From: Clostridia bacterium
GTDB lineage: Bacteria; Bacillota; Clostridia; Christensenellales; CAG-1252
DNA: 64,000 nucleotides
Assembly (NCBI GenBank): GCA_017394805.1
Contig: JAFPXC010000013.1
Span: 1 to 64,000 of the forward strand
Direction: 5' to 3'
In this document: in pieces, positions 35,853 to 43,614 of the stretch
Numbering within the stretch: position 1 is the stretch's first letter
How the letters are laid out: each line of letters starts with the position of its first letter
Notes under the pieces: generated by a model
The model's database searches: none
Seen by the model: only the letters and a program-made list of their open reading frames with translations
What the model was told of the DNA's origin: nothing
Position numbers and translations under genes: made by a program

Positions 35853-36392
35853 ATGAACATCTATGATTACACCGTAAAAGCGAGAAAAGGAGCAACTCTC
35901 AGAATGGAGGACCTCAAAGGGAAAGTCCTGCTTATCGTAAACACAGCCACCGGATGCGGCTTTACCCCGCAGTATAAAGCGCTTGAAGCACTTTATGAGA
36001 AGTATCACGACAAAGGTCTTGAGATCCTTGACTTCCCGTGCAACCAGTTCGGACATCAGGCGCCGGGAGATGAAGGCGAGATCCATGAATTCTGCACGGC
36101 GAAGTATAAAACTCAGTTCGATCAGCTCGCCAAGGTCGACGTGAACGGCGAAAACGAGGAACCGCTGTTTACCTTCCTTAAAGAACAGGCGCCCGACGAA
36201 GAAGTCAAGGGCATGAAGAACAAGATCATTATGAACAAGATCGCAAAAATCAGCGAAACGTATCGTAAACCGGCTGATATCAAGTGGAATTTTACGAAAT
36301 TCCTTGTTGACCGCAACGGCAACGTGGTAAAGCGTTACGATCCCACCAGCAATCCCGCGGATTTTGACGCGGAGATAGCGGCGCTTATTTAA
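35853..36392 (+). CDS. Glutathione peroxidase family protein (Cys type), first copy
   Basis: A 179-residue thiol peroxidase starting at the ATG at 35853 (GGAGGAGGAAG just upstream). The catalytic Cys is in NTATGCGFTPQY (about 35), FPCNQFG holds the second conserved region, and IKWNFTKFLVDRNG holds the Trp-Asn pair. An insertion of about 25 residues (VKGMKNKIIMNKIAKI) before that motif makes it longer than the second copy. Cys-type members use thioredoxin, not glutathione, as reductant, and a thioredoxin gene follows directly. Confidence 0.92.
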   Translation: MNIYDYTVKARKGATLRMEDLKGKVLLIVNTATGCGFTPQYKALEALYEKYHDKGLEILDFPCNQFGHQAPGDEGEIHEFCTAKYKTQFDQLAKVDVNGENEEPLFTFLKEQAPDEEVKGMKNKIIMNKIAKISETYRKPADIKWNFTKFLVDRNGNVVKRYDPTSNPADFDAEIAALI

Positions 36393-36426
36393 ATGCATAT
36401 TTTCAACCGAAGGAGGAAATAAAACA

Positions 36427-36738
36427 ATGGCAGTTATTGAAGTAACAAAAGATAATTTCGAAAAAGAAGTTCTTAAATCGGAAATCCCTGTGCTCGTTGA
36501 TTTCAACGCGAGCTGGTGCGGTCCCTGCAAATCAATGAGACCAATGCTTGACGAACTTGCGAATAACAACACAAAATACAAAATCGTTTCTGTCGATATC
36601 GATGAAGAGGATGAACTTGTCGAAGAATATGAAGTGGCATCCATTCCATGCCTGGTCGTATTCAAAGACGGTGTGGAAACAAACAGGAACGTCGGGCTGA
36701 TCCCGAAGGATTCCATAGCTGCGCTGATGGAGGATTGA
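36427..36738 (+). CDS. trxA: Thioredoxin
   Basis: A 103-residue thioredoxin with the redox motif WCGPC (SWCGPCKSM) near residue 31-35, the buried Asp of LVDFNAS and cis-Pro in VASIPCLVVF. An unusual extra Cys stands next to the cis-Pro (IPC rather than IPT). It lies 34 bp after the first peroxidase and three bases before the reductase. It most likely reduces the two adjacent peroxidases. Confidence 0.95.
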   Translation: MAVIEVTKDNFEKEVLKSEIPVLVDFNASWCGPCKSMRPMLDELANNNTKYKIVSVDIDEEDELVEEYEVASIPCLVVFKDGVETNRNVGLIPKDSIAALMED

Positions 36739-36741
36739 ACG

Positions 36742-37650
36742 ATGTATGATATAATAATCATCGGTGCGGGACCTGCCGGAATGACCGCTGCCATTTACGC
36801 AAGGCGCGCCGCAAAATCAGTCTTGGTTCTTGAAGCGGTGAACTACGGCGGACAGATCCTTAACACCCCGGATATTGAAAATTATCCGGCTGAGGCGCAT
36901 ATCTCCGGATACGATTTTTCCACCAAGTTATATGAACAGGCAAAGGAGCTCGGCGCGGAATTTATTTTTGAAAAGGCGGTCGACATAAAGAGCGAAAACG
37001 GCACGAAAGTAGTGGTGACGGCGAAAAACAGCTATGAAGCCGAAACCGTTATCATTGCCACGGGTTCCGCAAGCCGAAAACTCGGTCTGGAAGATGAAGA
37101 AAGACTCGTCGGTAAAGGCGTATCATACTGCGCGACGTGCGACGGGAACTTTTACAGAAAAAAGGTCGTTGCGGTAGTGGGAGGAGGCAATACGGCATTG
37201 GAGGACGCTCTCTACCTCTCGGATATCGCCGAAAAGGTATATCTTATCCACCGCAGGGACAGCTTCCGCGGTGAAGAAGCGAACGTCAGCCGTCTGACCG
37301 CAAGGGAAAACGTGGAATTCATCTACAACTCCAACGTGACGAAACTGATCTCCGATAAGCGTCTCCGTGCGATCGAGGTCACAAACAATCTCGATGGCTC
37401 TGTCAGAACGGTGGAGCTTAACGGGCTGTTTGTCGCGGTAGGACGCATCCCCGAGAACCGGAATTTCGCCAATCTCGTAAAGCTTGACGACGCCGGATAC
37501 GTGGAAGCGGGCGAAGACTGCCATACAAGCTGCGATGGTATTTTCGTCGCGGGCGACAACCGCACAAAGACGCTGCGTCAGCTTGTGACCGCCGCGGCGG
37601 ACGGCGCGATGGCTGCGACAGAGGCGGTAAAGTATATCAACAATATTTGA
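36742..37650 (+). CDS. trxB: Thioredoxin reductase
   Basis: A 302-residue low-molecular-weight thioredoxin reductase. The FAD motif GAGPAGMTAAIYARR is at the start, the redox-active CATC (SYCATCDGNFYR) near residue 131-134, the NADPH fold VVAVVGGGNTALEDALYL, and the final FAD site GIFVAGDNRTKTLRQL. It recycles thioredoxin with NADPH. The position immediately after trxA and between two peroxidases makes a compact peroxide-reduction pathway. Confidence 0.96.
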   Translation: MYDIIIIGAGPAGMTAAIYARRAAKSVLVLEAVNYGGQILNTPDIENYPAEAHISGYDFSTKLYEQAKELGAEFIFEKAVDIKSENGTKVVVTAKNSYEAETVIIATGSASRKLGLEDEERLVGKGVSYCATCDGNFYRKKVVAVVGGGNTALEDALYLSDIAEKVYLIHRRDSFRGEEANVSRLTARENVEFIYNSNVTKLISDKRLRAIEVTNNLDGSVRTVELNGLFVAVGRIPENRNFANLVKLDDAGYVEAGEDCHTSCDGIFVAGDNRTKTLRQLVTAAADGAMAATEAVKYINNI

Positions 37651-37685
37651 GGTCGCCTGGATAAAAAATAAGGAGGGCTCATAAA

Positions 37686-38153
37686 ATGAGTGTTTATGAT
37701 TTTACTGTAACGGACAACAAGGGAAACAACGTTTCATTGAAGGAATACGAAGGAAAAGTCCTGCTGATCGTCAATACGGCGACAAGGTGCGGTCTGACGC
37801 CGCAGTACGAAGGGCTTGAAGCTCTTTACGAAAAATACCGCGATCAAGGCTTTGAGATCCTTGATTTTCCCTGCAATCAGTTTGCGTTTCAGGCGCCGGG
37901 TAATGCTGAAAAGATCGATTCGTTCTGTAAGCTCAAATACGATACAAAATTCCCGCGTTTCGCAAAAATCAAGGTCAACGGATCCGACGCCGATCCGCTC
38001 TACGTTTATCTTAAAGAACAGAAACCCGGAAAGATCGGGTGGAATTTTGCTAAATTCCTGATCGACCGCAAAGGAAACGTGGTCGAACGTTTCGCGCCGA
38101 CAGATAAGCCGAAAACGCTTGAAGCGGCGATCGAGGCGGAGCTTGCAAAGTGA
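37686..38153 (+). CDS. Glutathione peroxidase family protein (Cys type), second copy
   Basis: A 155-residue thiol peroxidase. NTATRCGLTPQYEGLE contains the catalytic Cys, FPCNQFAFQAPG the second region and IGWNFAKFLIDRKG the Trp-Asn site. It lacks the ~25-residue insertion of the first copy but is otherwise similar, so the two look like an old tandem duplication separated by trxA-trxB. The ribosome site AAGGAGG precedes the ATG. Confidence 0.93.
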   Translation: MSVYDFTVTDNKGNNVSLKEYEGKVLLIVNTATRCGLTPQYEGLEALYEKYRDQGFEILDFPCNQFAFQAPGNAEKIDSFCKLKYDTKFPRFAKIKVNGSDADPLYVYLKEQKPGKIGWNFAKFLIDRKGNVVERFAPTDKPKTLEAAIEAELAK

Positions 38154-38156
38154 TCT

Positions 38157-39587
38157 ATGCTGCTATTTGAACCGTTTTCTGAGACGTTGCTCGTCAAGAT
38201 ACTTCCGTATATCAGGAAAAACCGTTCGCTTTGCAGCGAGTTTTCCGCGGGATATCTGTATATGTGGAACAAGGATACGGACGTTAGATTCTGTCTGTGG
38301 AACGATACTCTGTCGATAAGCGAAACCATCGGGGAACAAATCGCTTTCAGTTACCCGATCGGTGCGGATCCCGAAGGGATGATCGACGAGCTGAAAGAGT
38401 ATGCGTATCAAAACCGATTGCCGCTTCGTTTCTTTGCCGCGGATGAAGATATCCTGGAAAAGATACGCGGGGACGAACGTCTTGCGGACGCCATGTGGGC
38501 ATACGAAAGGCGCTGGAGCGACTATATTTACAGCGCCGAAGACGCGATGACGTTCAAAGGAAAGAAATTCAGCGGGCAGAGGAATCATATAAACCGATTC
38601 AAAAAGCTATACGGAGAACCGCATATCCGTTTTTTGACGGAGGACGACCGCGGGATCGCGGCGGAGTTTCTTGAGACGTATGCGAAAGAGCACCGCGACT
38701 GGCGCGCGCTTGAAAAACGCGAGTTCGAACAAACGAAAAAACTCTTTGACGTCTGCGGCGCGCTCGGACTTTATGCCGCGGGGCTATTCGTCGATGATGA
38801 GCTCGCGGCATTCAGTATCGGAGAGATTTCGGGCGATATGCTGCTGATCCATACGGAAAAGGCGCTGAGAAAATACGAGGGAGCGTATCCGACTATGTAT
38901 TCTGGATTCGTCCGTCTGATCAGCGGCACGGCTGACCGGATGCCGAAATATGTCAACCGTGAAGACGATTCCGGCGACGAGGGGCTTCGCACTTCCAAAA
39001 TGCAGTATCATCCGACGGCGTTGGTCCACAAATACCTCGTTCACGTCGGCACTCCGGCTGCTAAAGTTACTCACGGAACGGTGCTGACGGCAAATGATAT
39101 GGTTCTGACGGAAATCCGAGAAAGCGACAAGCAGGCATATCTGGCTTTGAATACGGACGAGGAAAACAACCGTTTTTGGGGGTATGATTACCGCGATGAT
39201 ACGAGCGTCGACGGGGCTTTGACCGAGGATACTTTTTACGAGTCCTTGCTATACGATATGAGGGCGGGCGACTCGGTTAATTTCGCCGTCCGGCAGATCG
39301 AAGACGGGCCGATGATCGGAGAAACGATCCTGTGGAACTTCACCTCCGAGGGTCTTGCCGAGGTCGGGTGCCGGATATTCCCCGCCTATCAAGGCAGGGG
39401 ATACGGAAGACGCGCGTTCGGGCTGACGGCGGATTATGCGGAGCGCACGATGAACGTCCGTGTCACGGCGCGATGCTTTAGCGAAAACATCAGGTCGCGC
39501 CGCATGATCACGGCAAACGGATTCGTCCCCGTCAGGCGGGACGATACATATGAATATTTTGAACGCAGAGAAGAGACGAGCCATTAA
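38157..39587 (+). CDS. DUF2156-GNAT acyltransferase fusion
   Basis: A 476-residue protein with two acyltransferase folds. Residues ~1-310 match DUF2156, the catalytic fold of phosphatidylglycerol lysyltransferases: GQRNHINRFKKLYGEPHIRFL, DDELAAFSIGE and the final YVNREDDSGDEGLRTSKMQYHP. Residues ~325-470 are a GNAT N-acetyltransferase with the acetyl-CoA loop YQGRGYGRRAFGL. There are no membrane helices, so it is soluble. The substrates are unknown. It sits three bases after the second peroxidase stop and is part of the operon. Confidence 0.8.
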   Translation: MLLFEPFSETLLVKILPYIRKNRSLCSEFSAGYLYMWNKDTDVRFCLWNDTLSISETIGEQIAFSYPIGADPEGMIDELKEYAYQNRLPLRFFAADEDILEKIRGDERLADAMWAYERRWSDYIYSAEDAMTFKGKKFSGQRNHINRFKKLYGEPHIRFLTEDDRGIAAEFLETYAKEHRDWRALEKREFEQTKKLFDVCGALGLYAAGLFVDDELAAFSIGEISGDMLLIHTEKALRKYEGAYPTMYSGFVRLISGTADRMPKYVNREDDSGDEGLRTSKMQYHPTALVHKYLVHVGTPAAKVTHGTVLTANDMVLTEIRESDKQAYLALNTDEENNRFWGYDYRDDTSVDGALTEDTFYESLLYDMRAGDSVNFAVRQIEDGPMIGETILWNFTSEGLAEVGCRIFPAYQGRGYGRRAFGLTADYAERTMNVRVTARCFSENIRSRRMITANGFVPVRRDDTYEYFERREETSH

Positions 39588-39603
39588 AAAAGGAGAAACT
39601 GAA

Positions 39604-40416
39604 ATGAAAATATCGGAAGTTATCGAAAAAAGACGGAGTGTTCGCACGTTTGACGGAACGAAACTGCGCGAGGAAGACGCTCAGGCAATTATGGAATGTG
39701 CAAAGAACGTCGAAAATCCATATGCCATACCGATCACGTGGAAGATGCTCGACGCCGGCAAGTACGGGTTATCAAGTCCCGTGATCGTCGGAGCCGACAC
39801 CTATGTGGCGGGGAAAATGCGTCGCGTTCCGCACGCGGAGGAAGCGTTCGGATACTCTTTCGAAAAGATCGTTATTTTCGCGGAATCAATAGGCGTAGGC
39901 ACGACGTGGATCGCGGGGACGATGAACAGGAACGCATTTGAACGCGCTCTTGCCGTTGATCCCGGTGAGGTCATGCCGTGCGTCAGCCCGATCGGATACC
40001 CGGCGAAAAAGATGTCGCTGAGGGAAACGATGATGAGAAAAGGCATCAAAGCGGACAGCAGATCGGATTTTGAAGAGCTGTTCTTCGACGGCGACTTTGA
40101 AACTCCGCTGACCGAAGAAAAAGCGGGAGCTTTGAAAGACGCTCTCATAGCGGTGCGGCTCGCGCCCTCCGCGGTCAACAAGCAGCCGTGGCGCGTCGTC
40201 GTGCAAGGCGATAAAGTGCATTTTTACGAAAAGCGGAGCAACGGATACGTTTCCGGCGACGACTGGGATATTCAGAAAATAGATATGGGCATCGCGCTTT
40301 GCCATTTTGAGCTTATCGCAAAGGAGCGCGGACTTGACGTAACGTTTGAGATTGCGGAACCGGAACTGCGCCCCGGCGACGATACGCATTACATTGCGTC
40401 TTACGTCCTTAAATGA
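39604..40416 (+). CDS. Nitroreductase-family flavoprotein (two-domain type)
   Basis: A 270-residue FMN protein of the single-chain nitroreductase type that holds two nitroreductase-like halves. RRSVRTFDGTKL at the N-terminus is the phosphate-binding strand of FMN, GVGTTWIAGTMNR the middle, and RLAPSAVNKQPWRV the second half's FMN site. The start at 39604 has AAAAGGAG upstream and begins the conserved KISEVIEKRRS; the longer frame overlaps the previous gene. It probably reduces quinones or nitro compounds, or serves as a flavin reductase in the redox operon. Confidence 0.85.
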   Translation: MKISEVIEKRRSVRTFDGTKLREEDAQAIMECAKNVENPYAIPITWKMLDAGKYGLSSPVIVGADTYVAGKMRRVPHAEEAFGYSFEKIVIFAESIGVGTTWIAGTMNRNAFERALAVDPGEVMPCVSPIGYPAKKMSLRETMMRKGIKADSRSDFEELFFDGDFETPLTEEKAGALKDALIAVRLAPSAVNKQPWRVVVQGDKVHFYEKRSNGYVSGDDWDIQKIDMGIALCHFELIAKERGLDVTFEIAEPELRPGDDTHYIASYVLK

Positions 40417-40456
40417 GAAGATCGCTTTCGTCTGAATGATATAGGAGAAAAGCCAA

Positions 40457-40849
40457 ATGAAAACGGCAGTAAGGTATTATTCAAAACTCGGAAACACAAA
40501 AAGGATCGCCGAAGCGATCGCGGAAGGCGCGGGCGTGAAAGCGGTGTCGGTAACGGAAGAGCCCGATCTCGCGGAGTATGTCGACGTCCTCTTTCTCGGC
40601 GGCGCGCCATACGCCAATATCATGGCGCCGGAACTCCGCGCCTATGCCGAAAAGCTCAGTGCCGACCAGGTAGGACGCGCGGTCCTGTTCACCACGTCAA
40701 ACTGGTCGCGGCGAACGGTGAGAGCGCTCAAAAAGGAGCTTCGCGCCAAAGGCATACCGGTTGACGAAAAGTATTTTTATGCGCATATGACGCGGATCAA
40801 AGCGCGCACGGATGCAGCGAAGGATTTCACAAGGAAGATGCTTGAATGA
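40457..40849 (+). CDS. Flavodoxin-like protein
   Basis: A 130-residue flavodoxin fold. VRYYSKLGNTKRIAEAIAEG gives the FMN phosphate loop (with Y-S-K-L-G-N-T), VLFLGGAPY the second loop and FTTSNWSRRTV the third. It is slightly shorter than a typical flavodoxin (~140). It could donate electrons to the nitroreductase upstream. Its stop overlaps the ATG of a broken radical-SAM gene by three bases. Confidence 0.87.
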   Translation: MKTAVRYYSKLGNTKRIAEAIAEGAGVKAVSVTEEPDLAEYVDVLFLGGAPYANIMAPELRAYAEKLSADQVGRAVLFTTSNWSRRTVRALKKELRAKGIPVDEKYFYAHMTRIKARTDAAKDFTRKMLE

Positions 40850-41086
40850 AGAACAACGGAAAAGATTTTGGTATTCAGAAATATATGACGGAGGGTGTGG
40901 AGCGTATCGTTTCAGAGGCGTTAAAAGCAACACTGAAAAACCCTAGAGAAAGCGCATTCATGCTGAAATTCGCCGCTGTTTACCGCACTGCGAGAAGGCA
41001 ATCTTTTGAACGATGATCACGCGGGTGGCTGCGTGCTCTATGAAAAGCGCGAACTCGTTGAGAGTCTGATCAAACAATCACGTTAA
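40846..41086 (+). pseudogene. Internally deleted radical SAM gene
   Basis: The ATG at 40846 opens a 56-codon frame (DFGIQKYMTEGVERIVSEAL, then ATLKNPRESAFMLKF), which resembles the front of SPASM-type radical SAM proteins. After a junction, another frame reads LLNDDHAGGCVLYEKRELVE to a TAA at 41084, which resembles their extreme C-terminus. The whole central part, including any CxxxCxxC, is missing. This is the remnant of a deletion. Confidence 0.55.
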
Positions 41087-41116
41087 AGTACATAATTATC
41101 GAGGTAAATAAAATGA

Positions 41117-41854
41117 AGGCAGGCAGTACGATATGATTGGATAACCAAAAACCCTGTCAGTAGAACGAAACTAAATGGCGGAGGTAACAACAATACCTGC
41201 CTTATACCCGTTGCAGAGAAGGAGGTGTTTTCCTTTGGCGAAGTACAAGATTTCCTCGAAGCTCTCGACAGTATGCCGGAAGAGTCAATTAACTATCATG
41301 TTTGCTTAAAGGTGCTACTGTTCACGGGCGTTAGAATCGGAGAAATGAATGGACTTCGTTGGAGTGATATAGACTTTGAAAAGCGCTTAGTCCATGTCAA
41401 AAGAAACAAGCAGTACAGCCCCAAATTAGGCGTATATGAGAAAGAACCTAAAACAAAGAACTCAGTACGCGACATTCCCATTCCATCAGCTTTATATGAA
41501 GCCTTAATTGAATATCGAGAATGGTTCCGCGTTGCGGATAACCACTTTGACGAGAAGTTAGACGAATATTATTTGGCAGCAGGTGTAGATCGTCAGCCGC
41601 TTCATCCGCTAACACTACGAACAGTTCTAACAAGATTTGAAACGCGAAACGGATTTAAGCACGTGTCATGTCACGGATTGCGTCACACTTATTGTTCATT
41701 ATTGTTGGCTCAGAACGTGCCTATTCAAACCGTATCAAAGTACATGGGGCACGCGGATTCAATAACTACATTGAAGGTGTACAGCCACTTTATACACGAT
41801 ACACAGGAGAAAGTAATCGATGCATTGGACAGCAATACAAAGAAAAAGCCGTAA
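41117..41854 (+). pseudogene. Tyrosine recombinase/integrase, N-terminally truncated
   Basis: The catalytic domain is complete: Arg in FTGVRIGEMNGLRW, the beta-hairpin Lys in HVKRNKQ, HGLRHTYCS (His-x-x-Arg), GHADSITTLKVY with the second His and the Tyr nucleophile. The frame reads back only to about 41117 (WITKNPVSRTKL) and then meets a TGA. The arm-binding and most of the core-binding domains are therefore absent. The catalytic part could start at the GTG at 41225. It ends 55 bp before a tRNA-Arg 3' half, the classic place for an integrase next to its attachment site. Confidence 0.8.
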
Positions 41855-41873
41855 CCATTTGTGGATAAAAAGA

Positions 41874-41905
41874 GGCCGCTTCTTAAACAAGAAACGGCTT
41901 CTTTT
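41874..41905 (+). terminator. Terminator after the integrase
   Basis: GAGGCCGCTTCTT pairs imperfectly with AAGAAACGGCTTC around AAAC and is followed by five T residues. The T run abuts the encoded CCA of the tRNA half on the other strand. Confidence 0.75.
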
Positions 41906-41950
41906 TGGCGCTCGTGAAGGGAGTCGAACCCCCGACACCCGCCTTAGGAG
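41906..41950 (-). pseudogene. 3' half of a split tRNA-Arg(CCU) gene (left attachment site)
   Basis: On the minus strand the sequence starts in an anticodon loop (CTCCTAA) and continues with a T-arm (GGGGG-TTCGACT-CCCTT), the 3' acceptor strand CACGAGC, a discriminator G and an encoded CCA. There is no 5' half next to it. The 9-base CCTTAGGAG (41942-41950) recurs at 52488-52496. The acceptor strand pairs 7 of 7 (one G-U) with GTTCGTG at 52522-52528. Confidence 0.8.
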
Positions 41951-42095
41951 AAATCCTTGATTTTGAAAACGATATAAAACGTTGATTTTCGTCAAATATC
42001 TTACGTTTTAAGCCGCTTTATGCGAGCAAAAACGCCTGTTATTTTGCGTTTTATCAAACAAGTTTCGCTTTTCAAAACAACTTTTATGTCTTTTA

Positions 42096-42112
42096 TATAC
42101 CGATTTTATACC
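42096..42112. repeat. TATACCGATTTTATACC, left-end element repeat
   Basis: Two ATACC units spaced by 11 bp lie 150 bp inside the left attachment core. A near-identical pair occurs inside the right end at 52378-52395. Confidence 0.45.
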
Positions 42113-42122
42113 AATATCTGCT

Positions 42123-43169
42123 TTAATCTATATCATCAAACATATCCAATCCCAGCGGATTAGTGAAATTTTCGATTTCATCGTTGACACAATCGAGAAA
42201 GTATTGGTCGTAATTCCAATTAGCTGATTCAATATCCTCGTTGAAGATAAGTTTGCAGTACTCGTCGAAGAATAAAGCAATACCATCCAACAGACTAAGA
42301 ATGAGTTGTTCGTTCAGGTCAACAAAGTAAATCGCTAAATCGCCTTGTGCATACTGAGCTTTATTTTTCAAGACCTCAGGATAGTTGCTATAAAGAGTGC
42401 TATATGTAGAAAGGCTATTGTGTTTAATGAAATTCCAAATGCAATACATTTTATCGTAATCTTTGAATCCAGCAAGCTTGGATATGGATTCCTGCGTATT
42501 TCCTTTAAATGTGTACAATGCACTTCTATCGAATCTGTCTTTTTCGTATCCATTTTGAGTTAAAACATATACCGTGATTGCCTCTATTCTGGAAACCATT
42601 AAATGAAAGAACTGGGCATACATACTTGTTTTGAGTCCAAAACGTTTGTGTTCGGCTTCATGCTCTGCCATCATAGTTGCCCATTGAGCACGAGCATTTG
42701 CGGCTCCGGGGCCGCTGATCCCACACATAAGTTTATAATCGTCCCCGGGCGTGTATTTTTTCGACTTGATCTTGGCGATTGCGGCGTCAACAATGGGTTT
42801 GTGTTCATTTTTCCATTTGCTTTTGATTTCTGCAATTTCGCTCCTGAAAATATTGCAATTATAATCCGTATAATACCTTTTGGTCGGATAAAAGTAATGA
42901 GTCTTTCTTTTATCCATTATTTCTTTTTGTTGCTCACCCAAGCCTATTCTTTTATCATAGCGAATCGGATCTATTTTTATGCGTCTGTCTTTGCCGAAAA
43001 TAAACACACCGTAAAAACGTGTGTCGGAATATGGGTCACTTATCCCGTATTTTGCTAAAATCGCATTCTTCTTTGCTATTTCGTTTTCGGGAGCATCGTT
43101 GACATAATAGTCATCCATTGCCCGATATAGTTCTTGATTCATAAACCGTTTTGTTCTTTCTCTTTTCAT
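42123..43169 (-). CDS. Uncharacterised protein, possibly a diverged HEPN-fold protein
   Basis: A 348-residue soluble protein that I do not recognise. The middle (about 160-260) is helical and contains AEHEAEHKRFG, MVSRIEAITVYVL and MYCIWNFIKHNSLSTY. The last looks like a HEPN motif (RNxxKHN) in which the Arg is replaced by Trp, so catalysis would be lost or the likeness is chance. The C-terminus is acidic. I place the start at the ATG at 43169, which follows AGAAAGG. The earlier ATG at 43199 lies inside a terminator-like hairpin. A promoter at 43442-43471 and a ~250-nt structured region precede it. Confidence 0.55.
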   Translation of the reverse strand: MKRERTKRFMNQELYRAMDDYYVNDAPENEIAKKNAILAKYGISDPYSDTRFYGVFIFGKDRRIKIDPIRYDKRIGLGEQQKEIMDKRKTHYFYPTKRYYTDYNCNIFRSEIAEIKSKWKNEHKPIVDAAIAKIKSKKYTPGDDYKLMCGISGPGAANARAQWATMMAEHEAEHKRFGLKTSMYAQFFHLMVSRIEAITVYVLTQNGYEKDRFDRSALYTFKGNTQESISKLAGFKDYDKMYCIWNFIKHNSLSTYSTLYSNYPEVLKNKAQYAQGDLAIYFVDLNEQLILSLLDGIALFFDEYCKLIFNEDIESANWNYDQYFLDCVNDEIENFTNPLGLDMFDDID

Positions 43170-43188
43170 ACCTTTCTCTAAAAACTGA

Positions 43189-43214
43189 GGCATTCCCATC
43201 AGAGAATGCCTCTG
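43189..43214 (-). terminator. Terminator-like hairpin between the leader and the 348-residue protein
   Basis: GAGGCATTC and GAATGCCTC form a perfect 9-bp stem. On the minus strand it is followed by AGTTTTTAG. It could end a short RNA made from the promoter at 43471 and let only some transcripts reach the gene. Confidence 0.65.
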
Positions 43215-43435
43215 CTCGATTGATTATCAAGCGTTTTACATAAGACAACACCACGCTAACCATACTCAGATTCGGTAATAGCAATCCGCAAACCGACTTC
43301 TTGCGATAATACAATAATTGCGGGACGCAAGCGTGCGGCAATACTGCTTATCAGCCTTTTGTTTTAGCACTATTATCTACTCTGCCGTGTTTATAGGCGA
43401 ATGCGGGGCAAGACGTATCCCCGCAAGCCTTATGT
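43189..43435 (-). ncRNA. Possible structured small RNA or leader, ~245 nt
   Basis: The stretch between a consensus promoter and the terminator-like hairpin has no ORF of note but several stems. GCGGGG/CCCCGC around 43411-43433 opens the transcript, and other GC-rich stretches (TTGCCGCACGCTTGCG) lie near 43320-43345. A self-contained promoter-stem-terminator unit just before an unknown, perhaps HEPN-like, gene resembles RNA-antitoxin layouts. Expression and structure are untested, so confidence is low. Confidence 0.35.
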
Positions 43436-43441
43436 ACAAAT

Positions 43442-43471
43442 ATCTTATCATAAGGCCTTAGTTTTTGTCAA
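43442..43471 (-). promoter_or_regulatory. Promoter with palindromic spacer
   Basis: On the minus strand TTGACA (43466-43471) and TAAGAT (43442-43447) are 18 bp apart. The spacer contains the perfect palindrome TAAGGCCTTA (43451-43460), a possible operator. Confidence 0.6.
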
Positions 43472-43555
43472 GTGCGGCTGATTTATGGAACGTTAATCGC
43501 AATGGAAAAATGTGTTTTTCAACAAAATAATTCGTGGAAAAGTGTTATTTTGATA

Positions 43556-43584
43556 TTGATTTCCCATTGTATTTATGCTATAAT
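43556..43584 (+). promoter_or_regulatory. Promoter of the DUF4143 ATPase gene
   Basis: TTGATT (43556-43561) and TATAAT (43579-43584) with a 17-bp spacer lie 30 bp before the start codon at 43615. Confidence 0.55.
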
Positions 43585-43614
43585 GTGGGCGAAGATGTAT
43601 AAGGGAGGTTGAAT

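Noticed and set aside
41906-41950. Taken at first as an intact tRNA gene next to the integrase
   Set aside because: Only the anticodon loop to CCA is present; the adjacent sequence has no D-arm or 5' acceptor strand.
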